DNA of 37,557 nt from Caryophanales bacterium UBA3631 (lineage in GTDB: Bacteria; Bacillota_I; Bacilli_A; RF39; UBA660). Below, in pieces: positions 33,281-37,557 of the stretch. Position numbers and translations under genes: made by a program. The notes beneath the pieces were generated by a model. It made no database searches. It was given only the letters and a program-made list of their open reading frames with translations, and was not told where the DNA came from. The stretch's first letter is position 1. Every line of letters begins with the position of its first letter. The stretch spans positions 1 to 37,557 of the forward strand of contig DFLA01000002.1 in assembly GCA_002374055.1 (NCBI GenBank). Reading direction: 5' to 3'.

Positions 33281-34324
33281 ATGAAAAAGGGTTTTACTTT
33301 AATTGAGGTTTTAGCTGTTATTGTTATATTGGGTCTTTTAATTGCGATTATTAGTCCTGTTGTTAATAATTTATTAGGTGATAGTGAGGATGTTTTATCT
33401 GATAAACAGGTTGATAGTATTGTTAAAGCTTCTAAGAAATATATGGTTGAGCATTCAGAATTATTGCCTGAAAAAAGTGATAGTACAGCTATATATATTT
33501 CTGATTTGATTGATAATGGCGTTATTGATAATGATGAGGTTATTGATCCTAAAACTAAGGAAGAAATGAATGGGTGTGTTGTTGTTAATTATAATGAGAA
33601 TTTTAATCAATATGAATATAATTATAGAGATGATTGTACAATAAATATTACTTTTGATCCTGAGGGAGGAAGTGTTGATACTACTAGTAAAAAAGTTATG
33701 ATTGGAAAACCATATGGTGAGTTACCAACTCCTACTAGAGATGGATATGTTTTTAAAGGTTGGAGAGGTAAGAATATGTTAAAACTTGCAGGTAGAAGTG
33801 AAAGAAATCCTGGTGGAAGTTTTTATAATACATCTAAAAGAAATTTTACTGGTGATGGTATTTATAAAGGTATAACATCTAATAATTATTATTTGAACAC
33901 TAATGTAAAAGATTATGAAATTGATGATTTAAATAATACAATAAAAGTAATATCTAATGGAAGTGGATATGGTGTTGGATTTGATTTAAAAGTAACTCCA
34001 AACACACAATATACTGTAAGTAGTACGAGTCCATGTAATATAAGATTAGGGCAATATCAAGAAGATGGAACATTTATTACATGGAATGGTGCCACTGCGT
34101 CACAATTTAAACTAAATGAGACATTTACTACATCAAATGATACATATTGGTTATTATTCACTGTTGCAACTGCGGCAGCTAACCCTATTGAATATACGAA
34201 TGTACAAATTGAAAAAGGAGATACTGCAACTGAATTTGAACCATATCAAGAGTTTAATAGTGATACTATTGTTAATAAGGGTAGTGATTACGTGATGCAT
34301 GCTATATGGGAAGTTGCTTCTTAG
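33281..34324 (+). CDS. Prepilin-like protein with an InlB B-repeat interrupted by a jelly-roll-like domain
   Basis: 347 aa. MKKGFTLIEVLAVIVILGLL is a type IV prepilin signal (cleavage after Gly4, Glu at +5), then a pilin-like helix to about residue 60. The InlB/Flg_new B-repeat starts at INITFDPEGGSVD, with GELPTPTRDGYVFKGWRG, but its last strands (FNSDTIVNKGSDYVMHAIWE) only return at the C-terminus. Between them, residues 167 to about 325 form a Gly/Asn/Thr-rich domain (ending TNVQIEKGDTATEFEPY) like carbohydrate-binding or phage-tail jelly rolls. The insert uses more ACA, CCA and AAA codons than the flanks. Surface adhesion is likely. No other pilus genes are in the window. Confidence 0.8.
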   Translation: MKKGFTLIEVLAVIVILGLLIAIISPVVNNLLGDSEDVLSDKQVDSIVKASKKYMVEHSELLPEKSDSTAIYISDLIDNGVIDNDEVIDPKTKEEMNGCVVVNYNENFNQYEYNYRDDCTINITFDPEGGSVDTTSKKVMIGKPYGELPTPTRDGYVFKGWRGKNMLKLAGRSERNPGGSFYNTSKRNFTGDGIYKGITSNNYYLNTNVKDYEIDDLNNTIKVISNGSGYGVGFDLKVTPNTQYTVSSTSPCNIRLGQYQEDGTFITWNGATASQFKLNETFTTSNDTYWLLFTVATAAANPIEYTNVQIEKGDTATEFEPYQEFNSDTIVNKGSDYVMHAIWEVAS

Positions 34325-34364
34325 TTATATAGATTGAAATAAATTTAAATATTAAGAATATAAA

Positions 34365-34394
34365 AAGGTTAATTAAGAATGATTAACTTTTTTT
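34365..34394 (+). terminator. Terminator of the prepilin-like gene
   Basis: AAGGTTAAT and ATTAACTTT (one G-T pair) around TTAAGAATG, then a T run of seven. Confidence 0.75.
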
Positions 34395-34403
34395 GTTTTA
34401 TAA

Positions 34404-34442
34404 TTAAGGAATCTTTAAAGTTATGGCGTATGATATTTATAG
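34404..34442 (+). repeat. 39-bp recurrent 5' element, copy B (no gene directly after)
   Basis: It has the same start (TTAAGGAATC) and end as copy C, and also contains a mini frame, 34423-34452 (M-A-Y-D-I-Y-R-R-W, stop). An AGGAGGTGG site follows, but no reading frame starts there; about 70 bp of AT-rich filler separate it from a degenerate second element-like sequence (34516-34542) before dinD. It looks like the relic of a lost or replaced gene. Nothing else is recognised in 34325-34551. Confidence 0.75.
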
Positions 34443-34551
34443 GAGGTGGTAGGTCGTTTAAAATAATAAATTAACATAAAATTAATAAATAGCATTGTGT
34501 CAAACTTAACTCTGTGTTAAAATTATAGCGTATAGAAAGTGGGAATATAGT

Positions 34552-35376
34552 ATGAATGAAATAAAGAATTATACAGAAAGTATATTTGATAGTATTAAAC
34601 ATATTGATGAATTTGGTAATGAGTATTGGTACGCTCGTGAATTGATGTGTGCTTTAGAATATGTTCAATGGAGAAGATTTAATGATGTTATTGATAAGGC
34701 AATTGTATCATGCGAACTAAGTCAAAATAATGTTAAGGACCATTTTGCCGACGTTGGCAAAATGGTTAAGACTGGAGATTCTTATAGAAAAATAGAGGAT
34801 TATAAGTTATCTCGTTATGCGTGTTATTTGATTGCTCAAAATGGTGATTCTAGAAAAAGGGCAATTGCGCTTGCTCAAACTTATTTTGCGGTTCAAACTA
34901 GAAAAATGGAATTGACTGAATTAGAATATAAAGAATTATCTGAAGATGAAAAAAGATTATATGTAAGAAAGCAAGTTAGTAATGGAAATTATAGTCTTAA
35001 TAGAACTGCAATAAATAGTGGTGTAAAAAATTTCGCTGAATTTCATAATGCAGGTTATAGGGGATTATATAATGGTGAGAGTGCTGATGACATTGCTAAG
35101 AGAAAGGGTTTAAGATATCATGAAGATATTTTAGATAATATGTGGAGTTTGGAGTTAGGAGCAAATCTATTTAGAATAACCCAAACAGAAGATAAATTGA
35201 AAAGGTAAAATGTAGATAATGAATATACTGCCAATAGTGTTCACCATGAAATAGGAAAAAAAGTAAGAAATGCAATAAAAGATATGGGTGGAACTATGCC
35301 TGAGGATTTACCAACACCAGATAGATCAATAAAAGAGTTGAGAAAGAAATCTGAGAATAAGGTTATAGAAGTCTAA
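34552..35376 (+). pseudogene. dinD: dinD with one in-frame stop codon
   Basis: The frame runs 274 codons plus stop, exactly the E. coli DinD length, but codon 219 (35206-35208) is TAA. Downstream the same frame continues as good DinD (NVDNEYTANSVHHEIGKKVRNAIKD, GGTMPEDLPTPDRSIKEL) to the true stop at 35374-35376. GAA to TAA, a single G-to-T change, is the likely origin. Before it: YWYARELMCALEYVQW (Bro-N-like), DYKLSRYACYLIAQNGDSRKRAIALAQTYF and GANLFRITQTEDKLKR. The first 78 nt are nearly identical to the copy at 37017, the middle is not, and the later part is again. If translated to 35208 only, it lacks 56 residues. Confidence 0.85.
34739..34766 (+). repeat. Perfect 11-bp inverted repeat inside dinD
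   Basis: ACCATTTTGCC, loop GACGTT, GGCAAAATGGT, in frame, coding for DHFADVGKMV. The copy at 37017 has a different inverted repeat at the same codons. Confidence 0.85.
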
Positions 35377-35386
35377 CCTTTTTTAT
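35359..35386 (+). terminator. Terminator of dinD
   Basis: AAGGTTA, loop TAGAAGTC, TAACCTT and a T run; it overlaps the ancestral stop at 35374 rather than the premature one. Confidence 0.75.
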
Positions 35387-35473
35387 ATCTTACACAATAC
35401 TTATATGTATTACTATGAACTGGAATATACGAGAAAATTAATATATATATTTATATTTGATTTTATATAGTAT

Positions 35474-35499
35474 AAAAAAAGATACCAATGCATGATATC
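35474..35499 (-). terminator. Minus-strand terminator of the structured RNA
   Basis: On the minus strand GATATC, loop ATGCATT, GGTATC, then seven T. Confidence 0.7.
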
Positions 35500-35681
35500 T
35501 CAGTGCTCGTAAAGAGCTAAGTACAGTTTCATTAGAAACTGGAATGTCCACATGGGACAAAATATAATAGATATCATATATGATATCTATTTACGTCCGT
35601 AAAGGACACAATCAGTCAGCTTAAGCTGATACGTCCGCAAGGGACACAATATTAATTATTAAGTTTGCACTAAATAATTAT
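35474..35681 (-). ncRNA. Putative structured RNA with four short and four long hairpins
   Basis: The 343-bp gap 35377-35719 has no reading frame but a regular series of inverted repeats. Short hairpins with 5-nt loops: 35633-35645, 35595-35607 and 35546-35558 (all GTCC-N5-GGAC) and 35505-35517 (GCTC-N5-GAGC). Between them lie longer ones: 35616-35629 (TCAGCTTAAGCTGA), 35566-35591 (26-nt perfect palindrome) and 35524-35541 (CAGTTTC-ATTA-GAAACTG). The last, 35481-35499, is followed on the minus strand by seven T, a terminator. A minus-strand promoter is at 35716-35688. On the plus strand the loops GTAAA and GCAAG look GNRA-like, so the strand is not certain. No named family recognised. Confidence 0.6.
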
Positions 35682-35687
35682 GTATTA

Positions 35688-35716
35688 TTTATATCATATT
35701 TTATTCAATAAATCAA
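35688..35716 (-). promoter_or_regulatory. Promoter of the structured RNA
   Basis: Minus strand TTGATT (35716-35711), 17 nt, TATAAA (35693-35688) with an extended -10 TGA; it starts just after the PemK-like stop codon. Confidence 0.6.
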
Positions 35717-35719
35717 GTA

Positions 35720-36253
35720 TTATTCACTAATATTAATTGACTTACTGTTTGTTAGATAATTAATAATACATTTATCGATTTTATCAAGAATTTCGGCATT
35801 ACATATGTATTTTATTTTGTCTTTAAAAATTCTTTTTTTACTAATTGTTTTAATTTGAGTTATCATTCCATAACAGTATAGATTATATTTTTGTGTGTTA
35901 GGTATTGCTTCTTTTAATATTTTTCCTAACGCTATTCTCTTGTATCCATTTTTTGATGAAATCGGTAAGACTGTTATGTTATCATTACTATTAGTATCAT
36001 CATTATTTAGAACGATTGCAAAGTGTGTGTGGCTTAATTCTGTGCCAATGTTAACTCCAAAATCAATTTTAATAATTTCGCCTCTTTTAAAATTAGGGAA
36101 ATTTTTTTTTGATGATTGTATTTCACCTATAAAGATTGTTGCTTCTTTATTTAACCAGTCATCTAATTTATTAAATTTTTTTATTTTGCTGTTTTTTACT
36201 TGTTTGAATTTTGTACAAGCATCATCAATTTTATCAATTAATGTTTCAATCAT
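35720..36253 (-). CDS. PemK/MazF-family toxin-like protein with N-terminal helical extension
   Basis: 177 aa. From about residue 55 it has the PemK/MazF SH3-like barrel: FKRGEIIKIDFGVNIGTELSHTHFAIVLNNDD, ITVLPISSK and NLYCYGMITQIKTISKKRI; RGEI and the TVLPISSK strand are where mRNA-cleaving members bind RNA. The first 50 residues are a Lys-rich helical part (IDDACTKFKQVKNSKIKKFNKLDDWLNKEA), present in longer PemK-like proteins of Bacilli. No MazE-like antitoxin gene is adjacent on either side; the structured RNA follows 39 nt downstream on the same strand. Start is ATG after TTGGAG. Catalytic activity is inferred. Confidence 0.75.
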   Translation of the reverse strand: MIETLIDKIDDACTKFKQVKNSKIKKFNKLDDWLNKEATIFIGEIQSSKKNFPNFKRGEIIKIDFGVNIGTELSHTHFAIVLNNDDTNSNDNITVLPISSKNGYKRIALGKILKEAIPNTQKYNLYCYGMITQIKTISKKRIFKDKIKYICNAEILDKIDKCIINYLTNSKSINISE

Positions 36254-36437
36254 ATTTTCTCCAATCTAATATCTATTGATAATACCTGTACTAGCATATT
36301 CTCATAAATATATTTATATATTTTAGCATTAACATGTAATTAAATCAATATAAAATTGTAAAAAAATAATTTTAATATTAAAATAATTATTTATAATAAT
36401 AATATAATTATAATTCATACTAATATTGGGTGATAAT

Positions 36438-36923
36438 ATGTACTTTTTTAAGTTTTTCTTTATTACTTCAATATTAGGCTTTTTTATTGAAAGTTTTTTA
36501 TGGCATGGTCATGAGAGTGGAATATTATATGGACCTTGGACTCCTGTTTATGGTATTGGTTCTATTGTTATTGTTATTTTGTCTAATAAGATTTTTAAGA
36601 AGAGAAATATTAATGGTTTTTATAAGTTTATTTTGTTATTTATTTTTTGTTTTTTAATTCTTAGCTTTATTGAGTTAATTGGTGGGGTATTGATTGAGAA
36701 AATTTTTGGATATGCTTTTTGGGATTATACTAAGTATAGGTTTAATATAGGTAAGTATATTTGTTTAGAAATTTCTTTAATATGGGGATTTGTTTCTTGT
36801 TTATTTGTTTTAATTAAACCTATTATTGATAAAATTATAAAGTGTATTCCTAATTTAGTTTTTTATATATTTTATATATTATTTTTTATTGATATTGTTT
36901 GTACTTTATTTTTTAAAAAATGA
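36438..36923 (+). CDS. PF06541-like membrane protein (putative ABC transporter permease family)
   Basis: 161 aa with four to five membrane helices. FITSILGFFIESFLW and GILYGPWTPVYGIGSI are the hallmark of the CmpB/PF06541 'putative ABC transporter type IV' family, as is LIEKIFGYAFWDYTKYRFNIGKYICLEISLIWG. Despite the name the family has no proven transport role. ATG 36438 follows GGGTGAT; the TTG at 36426 is part of that site. Very AT-rich upstream DNA makes the promoter hard to place. A terminator follows. Confidence 0.82.
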   Translation: MYFFKFFFITSILGFFIESFLWHGHESGILYGPWTPVYGIGSIVIVILSNKIFKKRNINGFYKFILLFIFCFLILSFIELIGGVLIEKIFGYAFWDYTKYRFNIGKYICLEISLIWGFVSCLFVLIKPIIDKIIKCIPNLVFYIFYILFFIDIVCTLFFKK

Positions 36924-36928
36924 TTTAG

Positions 36929-36954
36929 AGCAAGAGAAAACTTGCTTTTTTTGT
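36929..36954 (+). terminator. Terminator of the PF06541-like gene
   Basis: AGCAAG, loop AGAAAA, CTTGCT, then seven T. Confidence 0.8.
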
Positions 36955-36961
36955 TTTATAT

Positions 36962-37000
36962 TTAAGGAATCTTTAAAGTTATGACGTATGATATTTATAG
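36962..37000 (+). repeat. 39-bp recurrent 5' element, copy C (upstream of dinD)
   Basis: It differs from copy B at two positions. The mini frame 36981-37007 reads M-T-Y-D-I-Y-R-K, stop, preceded by AAGGA; the dinD start follows 9 nt after its TGA. Confidence 0.75.
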
Positions 37001-37016
37001 AAAGTGAGGTTATAAC

Positions 37017-37557
37017 ATGAATGAAATAAAGAATTATACGGAAAGTATATTTGATAGTATTAAACATATTGATGAATTTGGTAATGAGTATTGGGAGGCT
37101 AGAGAGTTACAAAAGGTGTTGGAATATGGAAAATGGGAAAATTTTCATAAAGTAATTAAACAGTCTATTGTTGTTTGTGAATCTAGTAATAATAATGCTT
37201 TACAACACTTTCCTGAGGTCAGGAAACCGATAAGAGGTGGTAATGGCAATATACAAAATGTAGTAGATTATAAGTTATCTCGTTATGCTTGTTATTTGAT
37301 TGTACAGAATTCTGATTCTAGGAAGAAAGTAGTTGCTTTAGGACAAACTTATTTTGCTGTTCAAACTAGAAAAATGGAATTGACTGAATTAGAATATAAG
37401 GAGTTATCGGAAGATGAGAAAAGATTATATGTAAGAAAGCAAGTTAGTAATGGTAATTATAGTCTTAATAGAACTGCAATAAATAGTGGTGTTAAAAATC
37501 TTTCAGAATTTCATAATGCAGGTTATAGGGGATTATATAATGGTGAGAGTGCTGATG
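37017..37557 (+). CDS. dinD: DinD-like protein, N-terminal part (cut by window edge)
   Basis: 180 codons are visible. MNEIKNYTESIFDSIKHIDEF is identical to the copy at 34552; the middle differs (EARELQKVLEYGKWENFHKVIKQSIVVCESSNNN, HFPEVRKPIRGGNG); DYKLSRYACYLI and the part from QTYFAVQTRKMELTEL onward are again nearly identical, also in DNA. Bro-N-like DNA-binding N-terminus as in other DinD. The ATG follows GAAAGTGAGG. No LexA box is seen upstream, so SOS control is doubtful. 37209-37226 is an in-frame inverted repeat at the codons matching that of the other copy. Confidence 0.85.
   Translation, partial: MNEIKNYTESIFDSIKHIDEFGNEYWEARELQKVLEYGKWENFHKVIKQSIVVCESSNNNALQHFPEVRKPIRGGNGNIQNVVDYKLSRYACYLIVQNSDSRKKVVALGQTYFAVQTRKMELTELEYKELSEDEKRLYVRKQVSNGNYSLNRTAINSGVKNLSEFHNAGYRGLYNGESAD
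37209..37226 (+). repeat. Perfect inverted repeat inside the last dinD
   Basis: TTTCCTGA-GG-TCAGGAAA, in frame, coding for FPEVRK; it aligns with the repeat at 34739-34766 though the sequence is unrelated. Confidence 0.8.

Noticed and set aside
35474..35681. CRISPR-like array (repeated GTCC...GGAC units)
   Set aside because: Units are 13 nt hairpins at uneven distance without conserved long repeats or unique spacers of constant length; no cas genes are near.
35474..36253. Classical type III ToxIN/AbiQ system
   Set aside because: The repeats are not near-identical ~36-nt direct repeats upstream of the toxin, and the protein matches PemK/MazF motifs rather than ToxN. Kept only as a looser RNA-plus-PemK hypothesis.

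Overview
The window is about 27% G+C bacterial DNA using the standard code; TGA is a stop in several genes. It encodes a sporulation sigma factor of the SigG type next to a YlmC-type PRC-barrel gene (the Bacillus subtilis sigG-ylmC order), LexA, RNase HIII, RarA/MgsA and a DnaE polymerase. That points to a low-GC Firmicute (Bacilli/Erysipelotrichia-like), probably an uncultured anaerobic gut member. Ribosome binding sites are mostly AGGAGG or GGTGAT, both parts of the full anti-16S tail match. The organism assignment is an inference from gene content and composition.

Layout. 1-263 is the tail of a DinD-like gene. 337-3411 holds rpsU-yqeY, a frameshifted Nudix gene, a HAD phosphatase and a convergent FemABX-type gene. 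3471-6332 is a three-gene operon of 2-hydroxyacyl-CoA dehydratase-like proteins and their ATP-dependent activase. 6406-8117 has cysE, a small unknown gene and a methyltransferase. 8239-13726 is an A-rich accessory block: a 1341-aa unknown protein, a small acidic protein and a SUKH-domain protein. 13785-15864 has sigG, the PRC-barrel gene and a GT4 glycosyltransferase. 15914-18284 is a flavinylation cluster (ApbE, NusG-II domain, Gx transporter, FMN-binding lipoprotein). Then come topA, a DUF1016/YhcG PDDEXK nuclease, rnhC (minus), cvpA and trxA. 23567-23982 has no conventional gene but holds what looks like a complete type I toxin-antitoxin locus. Next are an unknown helical protein, lexA with a divergent LexA-boxed 44-aa membrane peptide, holA, rarA, an unknown tail-anchored protein, a GtrII-type membrane glucosyltransferase, rpmB, dnaE and a prepilin-like protein. 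34404-37557 is a second accessory zone: a dinD broken by one stop codon, a structured-RNA locus, a PemK/MazF-like gene, a PF06541-like membrane protein and the start of another dinD.

The most interesting signals are these. (1) At 23621-23911 a 25-aa hydrophobic peptide gene (minus) and a ~109-nt antisense RNA (plus) overlap at their 3' ends, and the toxin mRNA 5' end can pair with its own 3' end. (2) At 35474-35681 a ~208-nt RNA alternates four short GTCC-N5-GGAC-type hairpins with longer hairpins, downstream of a PemK-like gene without a partner. (3) A 39-bp element recurs three times, upstream of two dinD loci and the DUF1016 gene, and contains a possible 8-9 codon leader M[S/A/T]YDIYR. (4) Each of these three genes carries a different perfect inverted repeat inside its coding sequence, in the two dinD copies at the same codons. 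All functions are inferred from sequence reading alone; no database search was made.
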